From Tubulanus polymorphus (Eukaryota > Nemertea > Palaeonemertea > Tubulaniformes > Tubulanidae): a DNA stretch of 64,000 bases. The notes beneath the pieces were generated by a model that did no database searches, was not told where the DNA came from, and worked only from the letters and a program-made list of their open reading frames with translations. How positions within the stretch are numbered: the stretch's first letter is position 1; every line of letters starts with the position of its first letter. The stretch is from assembly GCF_964204645.1 (NCBI RefSeq), contig NC_134034.1, positions 6,753,414 through 6,817,413 on the forward strand, in the 5' to 3' direction. Position numbers and translations under genes: made by a program. Below are positions 31,676-42,633 of this stretch, in pieces.

Positions 31676-32234
31676 AATTATCAATAGAAACGCATACCTA
31701 TCTTAGCAGACCTGCTTACCCCAAAATTTCAACATCAGTAGTATTGCATATTTATCTCGATAAAAATAAGCTCACATCAGTAGCTTTAATGAATATTCGT
31801 CTTTTTCCTTTAGAGTATCAGTAGTATCAGAAAACAGAATTAATCAAAAAATAAAATTGAATATTCTTTACTTTTTAAATTTTTCATTGTTCCTCCGGTC
31901 AATGAGAACCAAAATCTGAGGATCAGAAGGATAAAAACCTCAAGTGTTCTTAATTAACAGACAGTATGTTCAAAATATGGCATGTAATTTAGCAATACCA
32001 ATCTTTTCCCAGGAGTGAATCTACTTAGTATTTTGGAAAAGGTATCAGGCAGGTGCTGCCACTGTGATGAAAGGTTGAGTAGTGGGTTTTCCCCAAGGAT
32101 GAAAATATCTATTATAAAGTCAGGAAAATAATCTTTTAAAAAGAAAATACAAAAAACAATTTCATTTTCATTTTTATTTCACCTTCTCACATTAAACCTA
32201 CCTTCAAAATAAAAAAGCCTGGCCACACAAAATA

Positions 32235-32717
32235 CGGTAAAAACCACAGTTAAGTCAATGAGTCTTTAACCCCAGGTTTTACCAGCTGAAGTAATATTTA
32301 TCTCGACATTTATTCATACGTGTCTACTACTTGGTATTTTTCAGGACACGATAAAATGTTCATTGAAAGTTTATTCATTTTAAAAACTTTTCATACAAAC
32401 ACGGTATGAAAACATAATCATAACGCGCGCGCCTATGTGAGCATTGGTATGCTGTCATGAGTGACTGTGTGTATAGCGTGTGTAAAGAGATTATATTGAT
32501 CATACACATAAGTAGACGCACATACATACACCACTGCCATATAATCAATACTCTGACCTGATTTACGAGCAGTAGAAGCAAATGAACCTGTACTCCCGTT
32601 TTTGAAAGTTCATAACCGTATTCACAGATGTGATATACTTCAGCCGTATTTTCATACAGGAAGATAAAACAAATCTGTATTTTGAAAAGAACGGATGAAT
32701 AACCGCAGTTTTTACGG
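32235..32717. mobile_element. ~483-bp degenerate MITE with CGGTAAAAACC-type ends
   Basis: The left end CGGTAAAAACCACAGTTAAG is mirrored by AATAACCGCAGTTTTTACGG at the right end, with several mismatches. A TA precedes the left end. It is related to the three other CCGT-ended MITEs but more decayed. Sequence to 33015 shows only a small further inverted pair (TTCCGTATTTAG / CTTAGCAAATACGGAA). Confidence 0.55.
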
Positions 32718-33015
32718 AGCATCCGTACTTCCGTATTTAGCTATTAAAATCCTTAGCAAATACGGAAATTCGGTGGGGTAAGCAGGTCTGTCTTCGGCAT
32801 GAATTTTTTGGCAGAATTTCAGAGAATCTGTGCACCAAGTAATCAAAAAAAGCCTAAGATGTCCCCCTCGATTGAATCCAGACGTTTTCATGAAAATTTG
32901 TCTTCATTGATACGATCTCCATCCCACACATCTGCATGATGATTCATGAATATACATGATAGTTGGTTTTCCCCAGTGACTCAAATAGACACTCTCCATG
33001 TTCATGGTGTGACGA

Positions 33016-33190
33016 TTTCTATACACAGTGTACGAAGTTTGTTAAACAATTAATTTTTGTAAACTGAACAGATTCACTCCCCTCTTTCCCAATTTTACTG
33101 CCATTCTATAAAATTCACTGCTTTTCACGTCCGGTCACGACAAACCCTGGCAGTTGAATCATTTGCAGTTTCCAAGAAATCTTAAATAGG
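33016..33190. repeat. Dispersed repeat, second copy of 6146-6330
   Basis: Same orientation as the copy downstream of the Ty3 element. Shared blocks include CTATAAAATTCACTGCTTTTCACG split by substitutions, and GGCAGTTGAATCATTTGCAG. Confidence 0.6.
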
Positions 33191-33194
33191 GTTT

Positions 33195-33590
33195 GGCCCA
33201 AGTGATACCCTACTTGTGTACCAAGTTTGAAATAAATCAGTCAACAATTGCCGCCTCTAGGCTGTTAACGTCGTTTTTCATATCGGCCCCTGGTGGCAAT
33301 AATTTGAATTAAATCAACCCAATATTAAATCGGCTTCTGGCCCAAGCAATATCCTACTTGTGTACCAAGTTTGAAATGATTCCGTCAACAATTGTGGCCT
33401 CTAGGCTGTTAACGTCGTTTTTCATGTCGTCCCCTGGTGGCCATAAATTGAATCGAATCGGACCAATTTTAAAAAGGGTTCTGGCCCAAGTGACATCCAA
33501 CTTGTGAACCAAGTTCGAAAACAATCGGTAATAACAATTGCGACCTCTAGGCTGTTAAAATCACTTGCGGCGGCAGCGGCGTATTGAGAC
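33195..33590. repeat. 144-bp tandem repeat, about 2.7 units
   Basis: GGCCCAAG recurs at 33195, 33339 and 33483, exactly 144 bp apart. Each unit holds TTGTG.ACCAAGTT.GAAA, CAATTG..(G/A)CCTCTAGGCTGTTAA and CCCCTGGTGGC. Non-coding. Confidence 0.85.
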
Positions 33591-33639
33591 GAAGGTAAAT
33601 CTATATGCCCCCTCTCAACTTAAGTTGAGCCAGAGCATA

Positions 33640-34063
33640 AAAATCATAAGCTACAACTTTGCAATTGATTGTGGTTACAAAATACGTCTAGGTACCAATA
33701 TAATATGGAACTAGGGGTCCAGGGACACCAAATTATGCTTAGGTATCAATATAATATGTAAAACTTTTTTCTACCTATAAATGAGTACTGATGACACCAA
33801 GATAGCCGACAATCGCGTGATAATTGGCTGATCAAAAATACCTCTCTCCGGTATTGAAGATCCCTTTACATAGAATAGCAACAACAAATTTCAGTGGAAA
33901 GTACTTCGGTGGAAAAACTTTTTTCCACCTACGAATGATTACTGATGACACCAAGATGGCTGCCGATTGCATCATAATTGCCTGATCAAATATACCTAAT
34001 CTCAGGTACAAACGATCCCTTTCCAAAGAATACCAATCTCAAATTGCAATGAAAAATTACAAT
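33640..34063. repeat. Pearl-like repeat, left part of a copy interrupted by DIRS copy B
   Basis: It has the CATAAGCTACAACTTTGCAATTGATTG unit and then two rounds of the TTTTTTCCACCTACGAATGA/ACACCAAGATGGC block, running to GCAATGAAAAATT. The same repeat picks up again at about 37929 with TGGCCATCCATTAGGAAGC, right after DIRS copy B. Confidence 0.7.
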
Positions 34064-34082
34064 TTTGTTCAAAAATTGGTAT

Positions 34083-35550
34083 TTACGAGGAATACGTTCG
34101 GACTCCCCATCAGGGCCCGGACTTGATTGGCTACCCTGACTGCCAATGTCCACTCGGTGGCTACTGGCTTGTCTTGGCTAGAGCGTCGGCCACCACATTC
34201 AGGCTGCCGGCCAGGTGGGATACCGAAAGAATCATCCCTTGAGCCTGGACCCAGGTCAGAATCTGAGCTGCTAAGTTGGATAATGTTGGGGACCTGGTCC
34301 CCCCCTGATTGAGCAAATAAGCCTTTACTGTGGAGTTGTCCGTTGACAGCCACACATGATGACCCCCTAACCTCCTTTTGAAGTGTTTGAAGGCCTTTTG
34401 AACCGCTAACAGTTCCAGGTGATTCATGTGGAGATGAGCTTCTGCTCGAGACCAGTTCCCGGCTTTCTGAAAACCTTCTACATGTGCTCCCCAGCCCTGA
34501 TGGCTGGCATCCGTGAATAGATGAATCGGGGCCTTCAATGGTGCTAGGGAGGTGCCTCTTGTCAAGTTCTGCGCGAGAGTCCACCACTCGAGGTCGGGGA
34601 TTAGGTTCACCGGTGGTACTGTCAATAAGGTATCCCACTCTTCCCCTGCCGATCTCCAAGCTTGCTTCCAGAATCTTTGAAGAGAACAGCTGTGTAAACG
34701 ACCGAGCGGAACTACGAGTGCAATGGAACTCATCTGGCCCAAAACCTGGGACCAGGACCGAGCCGATCTGGGGGCCCCCGTCAGGAGACCGAGAACTGCC
34801 TCCCTCAGCTTCTGAACTCTGGCCTGTGCTGGTCTGACTAAGGCCTGCGTCAGGTCGAAGTGCATACCTAGGTACGTGATCCTTTGAGAGGGGGTCAACT
34901 GGGACTTCTCTAAATTCACTATGAAACCTAATTGACGGATCAAGGCCAGTGTCTTGTCTAAGGCTTCCTTGCACTATGCTTTCGAATTTGCCACAACCAG
35001 CCAATCATCCAGGTAACAGAAAATGCGAACTCTTTTTGACTGAAGGTGTTTCTGAACCCTTTTGACAAGTTTGGTGTAGACCCAAGGGGCTGAACTCAGG
35101 CCGAAGGGCAGAGACCGAAATTGGTATGTTCTTCCCCTCCAATGAACTCTTAAATACTTTCTTGAGTTCCTGTGTATTGGTACTTGAAGGTATGCATCCT
35201 TCAGATCTATGGATGCTGCCCATTGGCCTGGCTCCAGCCCCTGAATCACCTCCTTGGGTGTTGTTAGCTTGAATTTTGGGGCTATGATATAATAACGATT
35301 TAGAGCTGACAGATCTATTACCGTCCTTAAGCCCCCAGATGATTTTGGGACGGTGAAAATTCGTGAATACCATCCCGGGGATCCTAGAGGGATTTCTTCC
35401 AGCGATCTTTTTAAAATCATCTCGTTGATCGCTGGCATAACGTGGGACTCCTGCCCCCACTTTGGCCTCATTTCCACCGGCTGATGAGATAGATGCGGTT
35501 TGTGAACAAATTTCAGTCGGTATCCTTTGGAAACGATCTTTGTAGCCCAA
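34083..35550 (-). pseudogene. DIRS copy B, reverse transcriptase and RNase H
   Basis: The RT begins near 35550 (GDTWATKIVSKGYRLKF), changes frame, and runs through GSPGWYSRIFTVPKSSGG, DLSALNRYYIIAPKFKL, IDLKDAYLQVPIH, LPFGLSSAPWVYTKL and CYLDDWLVV. An in-frame TAG follows at 34976-34974. Then come the connection (LGFIVNLEKSQLTPSQRITY) and an RNase H with IHLFTDASHQGWGAH (first Asp), MNHLELLAV (Glu), WLSTDNSTVKAYL (Asp) and LNVVADALAKTSQ (last Asp). All RNase H acidic residues are intact here, unlike copy C. The frame runs to about 34083, where the recombinase gene should begin but does not. Confidence 0.88.
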
Positions 35551-35585
35551 GTGTCGCCAAATTTTTCTAGACTGGCCTGACATCT

Positions 35586-37435
35586 TCAACGGGTACCTGT
35601 GTTGGCGCGGCCACGAAAGGGTCGATTGAAGCCCCTACGTAATCTAGCCCTACCCCTTTGGGGATTGTCACTGTAAGAACTTTGAGAATAACTGACATAG
35701 TTCAAATTGTTATTGTTGTCGCTTTGAGCTCCCTTGGAGCTTGTCCAACCCGCTTTTTTGTAGCTTAATTTGCTGTTGACTTGAGATTGATTGTATCCGG
35801 GCTGATTTGCCGGTGAGTTTCTGTAAGTAGATTGGCCGGCGTAATAACTAGGCTTTTTTGGTGTCTTCCATGACTGCCTACCGGCCTTAGCCCGAGATTC
35901 TCTGATCTTGGTGGCCTCAGCATCGGCGGATGCGCAGCATCCAGAGAAAACCCGTGAGGAATTGCCCAGCGGTGCTCTGTATAGAGCTACTTTCACCGGT
36001 TCTGGAAGTTTGGAGTCGGCCAACAAGCTATATCTATTGATCAAGGCTAGGTTAGCCTGGATCCTTATACCCAAAGGCTGGATCCTTATACTCAAAGGTA
36101 CTTGGTGACACAACGCCTTGGCCATAGACTGTAGAATTCTCTCTATGGTCGCCACGTGTGCGGACATTGTCTCTGGATCCGGATTATCCTGGACTAGTTG
36201 AGACTTTACTTTTTCTAACTCGCCGTGCATGGCAACCAGTGAAATGTCTTGGAAAGACGCGATTTGACAAATGCTACGAGCTAATTGGTTCAACGCTCCC
36301 ATTGCTTGTTTTGGTAAAGTGTAGGTGGGCGGTGGTTTTTTGGGCGGTGGTTTTTTGGGTAGTCCTATCGTGGTTGACCCATCGGAGTCTAACTCAAAGT
36401 GTGGTTTGAATCCGGGATCATCAGCACCTGGTGTGGCGTAATAATAAGTCTTGTACCCCGATATGGGCGGATACATCGGAGAGAAAAATTTTGAATCCTT
36501 CATGCCTGCCTCTAATGGAGGATAAGACCAAGTATTGTCTGTACGCTTACCACCCCACAGTGTCGTGTCCAAAGTCTCACACCATTCTTCTCTATACGCA
36601 GAATGTGGTGCTAAAACTAACTCTTCGGTGTCATCAGATGGACTGAAGATTTTGGCGGCCGACCCTCTAGGCTGGGTTGGTTTAGGTTTGGCCTTGGTAC
36701 CTCTGTATCGGGAGAAAACTTCTTTTACTAAGTCCTTGAATGGAATGTCTCCTGTCTCTTCCATTGTGGATGGTGACGGAGAGCACGATCTGTGCATGTC
36801 TCCGTCCCTGGATAGACCAGTACTTCTGGATCACGAGATTTTTCCTCGTCAGAAAAATCGTTGACATCATCCAACACTAACCCATCTGTTGGGTTGCAGG
36901 ACAGCCCTGTTGGCACTGATGGAGGCTTGGGGCCCGGGGGTTCCTTACCTTTTAGTTGTTCCTTAAGGGAAGCGATCTCCTGCGAGAATATCGCTAGCAT
37001 ATTCTTGATGTCCCTAGAGTCAGACGGCTTATCAGCCGGTGATCTAGAACGTGAGCGACGACGTTGTTGCTTATTAGCACGCTTGCGCCTACGCCTGGTA
37101 GGTGACGGAGAATAGGTTCGACTTACTCTAGAACGGGACCTAGAACGAGACCTTGACCCAGAGCTGGGGTCAGACGGTGAACGACGTCGTTTTTTATTAG
37201 AGCGCTGGTGCCTACGTCTAGTAGGAGATGAAGAGTCGGACCGACTAAATCTCGATCGGGACCTGGACCTAGACACGGATCGTCCCGGATCATTGCCCTG
37301 TTTCCGAGTATCCAGGCATTCAGGTGTATCAACCTTGCCCGATGAGGACGCTGGGGTCTTAGAAGGTGTATCAACCTTGCCCCAACGTTTAAATCTCGGT
37401 CCCCTAGGGGAACTGGAGACGTCGTGATCCGACAT
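35586..37435 (-). pseudogene. DIRS copy B, Gag-like protein with Arg/Ser-rich N-terminus
   Basis: ATG at 37435. The N-terminal ~115 residues contain long Arg/Ser tracts (SRSRSRSRFSRSDSSS, SRSRSRSRVSRTYS, RRRSRSRSPADK). A predicted coiled coil follows (IKNMLAIFSQEIASLKEQLK). A frameshift near 36797 leads to the second segment: EETGDIPFKDLVKEVFSRYR, a YYYATPGADD motif shared by all three copies, a helical stretch (ALNQLARSICQIASFQDISL ...) and a Gly/Arg/Asn-rich tail (RGRARLRRGFNRPFRGR) suited to RNA binding. No zinc knuckle is present. The role as Gag is inferred from position and basic character. Confidence 0.75.
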
Positions 37436-37928
37436 GTTAAACCCTAAAATAAGCTGAAATGAAGGGTTAATTATTGATACGATTTTTAGTACAGATTATT
37501 AATTTTCGTGAATGATGAGACGGAAATCAATTACGTTGAATGATAATTATTAAATATATAAGGCGGGAGGAGCCGCTAAGAAAACAGCACGGCGCTCCCG
37601 CGAAACCGGTGGCAAAATGTTGAAATGCGCATAGATTTAAAACGATCTCACCCGAGGTTCGACTTCTATTCCGAGATCAATCACTCTTATGTCTGTTTCT
37701 TATATCAATTAGAACGGATGTCCGATCCAACACGAAGAATTTTAACCGATTTACGAGCACTGCCGAAACACGTTCTCTAGAGAACAAGCGCCAAGCAAAA
37801 AGATGATGGCGTCTCGCCAGATGGCGCTATGTTACGGCGCCCCTACCTAAAGTCGATTCGGGCGTTATCTGCCTAGCCAAAAGCAATTTGGCTATAGTGT
37901 ATTTTCCCAGGGAATGTATTCGAAGTAA
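37436..37928 (-). other. DIRS copy B leader
   Basis: Non-coding stretch upstream of the Gag-like ATG, with GGCGGGAGGAGCCGC and CAAGATGATGGCGTCTCGCC-like GC-rich patches. It ends at the right terminal motif (about 37907-37928). Confidence 0.5.
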
Positions 37929-38110
37929 ATATGGCCATCCATTAGGAAGCTACAGGACTCAGAATTCAGGCCCAAATTGACAATTTGGGCACAAAAAAGG
38001 TCACAGGACAGCCCTCTTGAGTCCGATCGACCCAATTTTTCTCATGCTGATGGGCCCTTGGGGGACACAAATATACACGAACGATCAAGGTAATTGATAA
38101 CAAGAAAGAA
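37929..38110. repeat. Pearl-like repeat, right part of the copy interrupted by DIRS copy B
   Basis: From CCATCCATTAGGAAGCTACAG it follows the pearl-like consensus (ACTCAGAATTC, AAAAAAGGTCACAGGAC, AGTCCGATCGACCCAATTTT, ATGCTGATGGGCCC) until the similarity fades near 38110. Confidence 0.7.
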
Positions 38111-38269
38111 ATTTAAAAAAGGGGTTGCTAACATGGTTGTACTGAAAGCTTGCTTGGTGGTTTTGCATTTCTGTAGTAGAATTAATCGAACTTTGAACTG
38201 ATTGCTTTTTAAAGAACTAAGAGATCGGTGTTGTCTTACATCGTTACATGAAATGTTATACCCGGGGAC

Positions 38270-38395
38270 TGAGGATGGGAATGATTTTATTGTAGACGTG
38301 GACCAAGTTAGTGCAAGCTTTTGGATGGTTGTAATTTGAATATTGTAGTGTCCTAACGGAATCTATCATCATGTTGATAATTGCTAGATTACTTA
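38270..38395 (-). pseudogene. CR1-like RT fragment
   Basis: ATTTTATTGTAGACGTGGAC and the following ~100 bases match 7895-7975 in the same orientation, where the CR1-like RT ends. On the minus strand it reads NYHP.ACTNLVHVYNKI. It is a short remnant. 38396-39060 around it is AT-rich and otherwise unassigned. Confidence 0.55.
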
Positions 38396-39059
38396 TTGGA
38401 TTGTGTTGAAATGATTTTGCTGTCATAGAAAAATTCGAGTGACTTCAGGTGAAAAGAAGCTAACACGAAAAGAGATAGGAGCCACGATTTTCTTTTTAAA
38501 ATAATAAAGAATTAAGCAAGAATAAGTTGCATTTCCTTCAAGGGCAATCTACTACGATCATCCGATAAAGTTTATTGCCACTATAGACTACTACTCCTGG
38601 CTCTTTGAAGAGACAGGGAACCAGTCTTCCTATTCAATTCAGAATTTATTTTACAGAAGAGCGGTTTTTAAGTTTCACATATCTAAACTGATAAATATAA
38701 ATGTTCATACAGAGATTTTTCAAATGGCCGCTATTGCAAGCACCCAATGAAAGTAAAAGAAAATTAAAAGAATTTTTCAAAAACAAATGTTTTATAGGGA
38801 ATCTTTCTTGTGTCAATAATGAACGAATTGAATTGTCGGCATCACTATGCCACATATGAATAATTCAAGACTGATCACGCAAACTCAACCAAGGTTGGTA
38901 TGCGCCGCTGAAATAACAAAAACGATTAAACAAAATCAAAAAAACAATGAAAATGACAACCGATATAGCCAATATAAGAAAGGGACCTTGATTTTATTAC
39001 TGCATTAAATGTATGTAAATATCAGAGCCCAAGAAAGTTTCTAACGAAAGTTATCGACT

Positions 39060-39840
39060 CCCCAAGCAAGTTATCAATCCGTGCGATAGCAATATGGGCT
39101 TGCAAGCATGTAAGCCCATGAAAATTTCTTCAAAATTTCCCACGAAAACTTCGAAAATGTGTAAAAAATGCTGATTTTGGCGAACATTTATGGCTGCCAG
39201 TTGGCCATCTTGAATCTGACAGGGCCAGTTTTTGGGCTGAAGATTTGTCTAGGGGAGATACATGTATAAACCAAATATCAAGAAATTACCTTGAAGCGTC
39301 TTCAAAACTTCCCAAAATAGGCCTAACTGGATTCCGTCTATGGACAGACGGACGACGGATGAACAGTGAATGCAATAGCCTGCTAGGACTGAAGTCCCAA
39401 GTGGGCTAATGAAAAATGGCAAACCAGTAGGAAGCTAGAGGACTCAGAATTCACAGGACGGCCATCTTAAGTCCGATCGACCCAATCATTCTTATGCTTA
39501 TGGGCTCTTGGGAAATACAAATACTTATGAACGATATTGATCAAATCGTCTTCATAATTTCCCTCGAAAATTTGAAATATGTGTAAAAAGTGCTTATTTT
39601 GGCGAACAACAATGGCTGCTGGTTGGTCATCTGGAATCTGACAGGGCCAATTTTTGGGTGAAGATGTGTCTAGGATAGATACACGTGTAACCCAAAAATA
39701 AAGCCATTATATTGAAGCGTCTTCAAAACTTACCAGAATAACTGGATTCGGATCTAGGGATGAACGGACGGACGCTTCTACGGACGACGGACGAAAAGTG
39801 AATGCAATAGTCCGCTGGGACTTAAGTCCCAAGTGGGCTT
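39060..39840. repeat. Pearl-like repeat, two 3'-end fragments in tandem
   Basis: Two copies of the 3' half run 39060-39410 and 39411-39840. Each has AACA.TTATGGCTGC / AACAATGGCTGC, CATCTTGAATCTGACAGGGC, GATACATGT and an end of TGGACTTAAGTCCCAAGTGG type. A 63-codon frame over 39833-40024 is not thought to be a gene. Confidence 0.7.
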
Positions 39841-40099
39841 AAAAGGACACTTGCAGTCTTCTCTATCAATCCCAAAAGTAGAAGAGGGCACATTGTTACA
39901 AGACGAGGTAGATTATTTTCAACGAAAAGTAACACCATTCTTAGGATTTCATCATAATAACCCTGAAATACTTCTAAATGCAGTAAATTTTTCTAGAAAG
40001 CGCTTAGCATCAGACATCATTTAATGCATGGAAAATGCATCAAAAAGCAGTAAATTTTCAGTTTGTTTGCAGTAGATCATGCCCTACTTTGCTTTGGTG

Positions 40100-41330
40100 A
40101 CATTGACACTGTGGTGACCATATACTGAAACTAATGATCTTGATACTCACTACATTAATAGAACATGTCACCAGCTACAATTTTGCATACGGAATAATAT
40201 CATATGGAAATACTAGGTTATTGTACTATTCAATGCCCCTGGTGACCATATCCATGAAACAACAACCTTAAAACTCACCATAATCATAGAACATGTCACC
40301 AGCTACAATTCTGCCTACGATTGTGTTAACAAAATATGCCAAGTGACCAATATAATATGGAAATATTAAGTTATTCTACCATTCAACGAAAATTTTAAGA
40401 TTGTAAAATTTTGTACCAAATAATGTCAGTTTTGGCCTGTATCTTCCCTATGGTTTGCCATTTTTCATTGCAATTTGTGAAGGGTATCCTATGAAAATGG
40501 ATCTTAAAACTAGGGGTCCAGGGACACCATGCCCACTTGGGAAGTGGTTTCAAATGCTCAACAATCTAACAATTTCAACATTCAACGCCCCCTGGTGACC
40601 ATTTACAAAAACCAATGACCTTGAAACTCACCACAATCATAGAACCTGTCAGCAGCTACGATTTTGTAATTGATTGTGATAACAAAATATGCCTCGTTAC
40701 CAATTTAATATGGAAATACTAAGTCATTCTACTATTCAACGCCCCCTGGTGACCATATTCAAAACCCAATGACCTCGAAACTCACCACAATCATAGAACA
40801 TGTCAGGAACTACAACTTTGCAATTGATCATGGTGACAAAATATGCCTAGGTACCAATATAATAAGGAAATACTAAGTTATTCTACTATTCAACGCCCCC
40901 TGGTGACCATATAGAAAAACTTATGTCCTTAAAACTCGCAACAATCATAGATGATGTCATGAGCTACAACTTTCCAATTGATTGTGGTTACAAAATATGC
41001 ATAGGTACGAATATAATAAAGAAATGCTAAGATATTGTATTATTCAACGCCCCCTGGTGGCCATATACGAAATCCAATTACCTTGAAACCACAATCATAG
41101 AACACGTTATGAGCTACAACTTTCTTATTGATTGTGGTAGCAAAATATGCTTAGGTATCAATATAATGTGGAAAAACTTTTTCCCACTTACGAATGAGTA
41201 CTGGTGACACCAAGATGGCCGCCAATTGCGTCATAATTGGCTGATGAAAAATACCTGTCTCAGGTATAAAACAGCCCTTTCCAAAAAATACCCATCACAA
41301 ATTGCAATGAGAAATGATATACCATGAAAC
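40100..41330. repeat. Pearl-like repeat with tandem ~154-bp core units
   Basis: A partial copy at 40100-40500 is followed by a full 5' start (ACTAGGGGTCCAGGGACACC at 40509). The word CAACGCCCCCTGGTG. CCAT recurs at about 40583, 40737, 40891 and 41044, spaced 153-154 bp. The array ends with the GTGGAAAAACTTTTTCCCAC block and the GGCTGATGAAAAATACCTGTCTC segment. It stops near 41330. Confidence 0.85.
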
Positions 41331-41586
41331 AGGTATTTTTGATCAGCCAATCAGGCCTATCACACAAAGTGTCATAAGTTCTCTTTCGTAGGTGGGAAAA
41401 ACTTTTTTTGTGCGGTAAATAGCAGTAGGTTTGAACTTATAGCCTCGATATTTGAATATTATTGGCACTGACATAGGATACATCTCCTCGTATGAAATTT
41501 GGGTGCACCCAATTCTTCGTTCTTGCCACCACAGGAGTTAAATATTGAATATTAAATCAAAACCTGACTACAACACTCATACTCAC

Positions 41587-41732
41587 TTGTGTAATTTGTA
41601 TAAATCAGTTTCTTTTTGAATCCCATAGATGCTCACAGGAATAAGACTATGAGGCAGGTCTAAAACATTAAGTTGCTGTAAGGCATCCAGTTGACTATGA
41701 TTATCTAATGTTGTGGTTACATACTCCATATA
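41587..41732 (-). CDS. CHPF: CHPF-like, coding exon 3
   Basis: The exon is 146 bp. The acceptor is TTGAATTTTAG|TA at 41733, the donor AA|GTGAGT. It enters at phase 0 and leaves at phase 2. It encodes MEYVTTTLDNHSQLDALQQL and LPHSLIPVSIYGIQKETDLY, equivalent to the CHPF segment with the HPV.DP..MY.LHK motif that precedes the helical linker. The intron between it and exon 2 is only 161 bp. Confidence 0.85.
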
Positions 41733-41893
41733 CTAAAATTCAAAACACAACATGAAATTCATCAGCCAAGATTGAGCAGTACCTTATCCAATGTACTGAA
41801 TGATCGAAATATTCAAAGGCCAGGTGGCATTGAATACAAAAGGACAACAATCTACCAGAGGAGGGGAAATCTTTGATGAAATAGCTATATTAC

Positions 41894-42037
41894 CTGTGAG
41901 GTTGATTTACATGTGAGTTGTGTAGTCTGATATATACAGTTTGCTAGTATATCACCAATTCTTCCACCAACAAATCCACTAGCAGTAGCTTGCCTCTCAC
42001 AAACTGAGAACCGAGAAATAACTTGTTCAAAGACGTT
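41894..42037 (-). CDS. CHPF: CHPF-like, coding exon 2
   Basis: The exon is 144 bp (48 codons), phase 0 on both sides. The acceptor is GTGTGGTTTCAG|AA at 42038, the donor CAG|GTAATA. It encodes FEQVISRFSVCERQ, GRIGDILANCIYQTT and a final C-containing stretch. The pattern C-x(n)-LGxCI-x-T-x-C is the conserved cysteine region that ends the first glycosyltransferase-like domain of CHPF/CHSY proteins. The exon 1 codons ending in ISR join directly to NVFEQV as in the family. Confidence 0.85.
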
Positions 42038-42237
42038 CTGAAACCACACAGCAAACATCTACATGGAGCAAGCTCAAAAAATGAAAACAGCATATTGAAA
42101 GTGATAATAGGCAATAATAGAAGCACAACAACTAAACTAATAACCATTGGTGAAACACTATTCCCTGTTTTTATGTTATATAGAGAATCCCACACTAATA
42201 TAGTGAGAAAGATGAAGTCCAATAAGTTTCTTTCAAA

Positions 42238-42630
42238 CTATTAATATATTGATTCAATGTTTCCCCGATAACCTAAAAGTCGTCTTCATCTTCATTCCTA
42301 GTGCTTCTAGCAATCTTTTGCTATAGACATCAGACAGCAGATGAGATAGCAAATACTCATTAGAGAGGTTGACAAAAGATAGTAGAATAACTTTTTAAAT
42401 CTTTGTCGATAACATAGATAAACAAGACTTTTAACAGGATTCGAAAACTAAGGATGTTATAGGCCTATCTGAAAATTCATTAGAAAAAGGATCACTGATT
42501 TTGATGAATTCTAACTGTCAATAAGACGGATTTGGTCGGGGAATTCTATTTTGAACGTATCACCTGATAGGATGCAATAACTGTAGCACAAGAACTCATT
42601 TACCAATTCAATTCAATTAAACTTACATCT
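42238..42630. other. CHPF intron 1, nothing recognised
   Basis: AT-rich sequence between exon 2 and the next pearl-like repeat. I see no coding or repeat signal. Confidence 0.4.
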
Positions 42631-42633
42631 AAA

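Larger units (their letters stand above)
34064..37928 (-). mobile_element. DIRS-like retroelement copy B, lacks tyrosine recombinase
   Basis: On the minus strand: a leader (37928-37436), a Gag-like gene (37435-35586) and RT with RNase H (35550-34083). Then the element stops. ATTTACGAGGAATACGTTC near the left end is mirrored by ATTTACTTCGAATACATTC at the right end, so both termini may be present although the recombinase gene is gone. It lies inside a pearl-like repeat. RT and RNase H are clearly diverged from copies A and C, so it is another subfamily. One in-frame TAG (34976-34974) and two frameshifts are seen. Confidence 0.85.

Noticed and set aside
31633-31824. 63-codon open frame in intron 3
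   Set aside because: It overlaps the end of a direct duplication and shows no motif.
34069-35004. 311-codon frame over the DIRS copy B RNase H
   Set aside because: RNase H motifs are all in the overlapping frame 34161-34943; this one is Ser/Gly-rich antiphase sequence.
35005-35589. 194-codon frame over the DIRS copy B RT
   Set aside because: It is a shadow of RT in a neighbouring frame. Only its first residues may reflect the real N-terminus before a frameshift.
40500-41330. CRISPR-like array
   Set aside because: Units are contiguous 154-bp repeats without unique spacers, and the DNA is eukaryotic.
41944-42222. 92-codon minus-strand frame over CHPF exon 2
   Set aside because: The true exon is in another frame with good splice sites and family match; this frame is a shadow.
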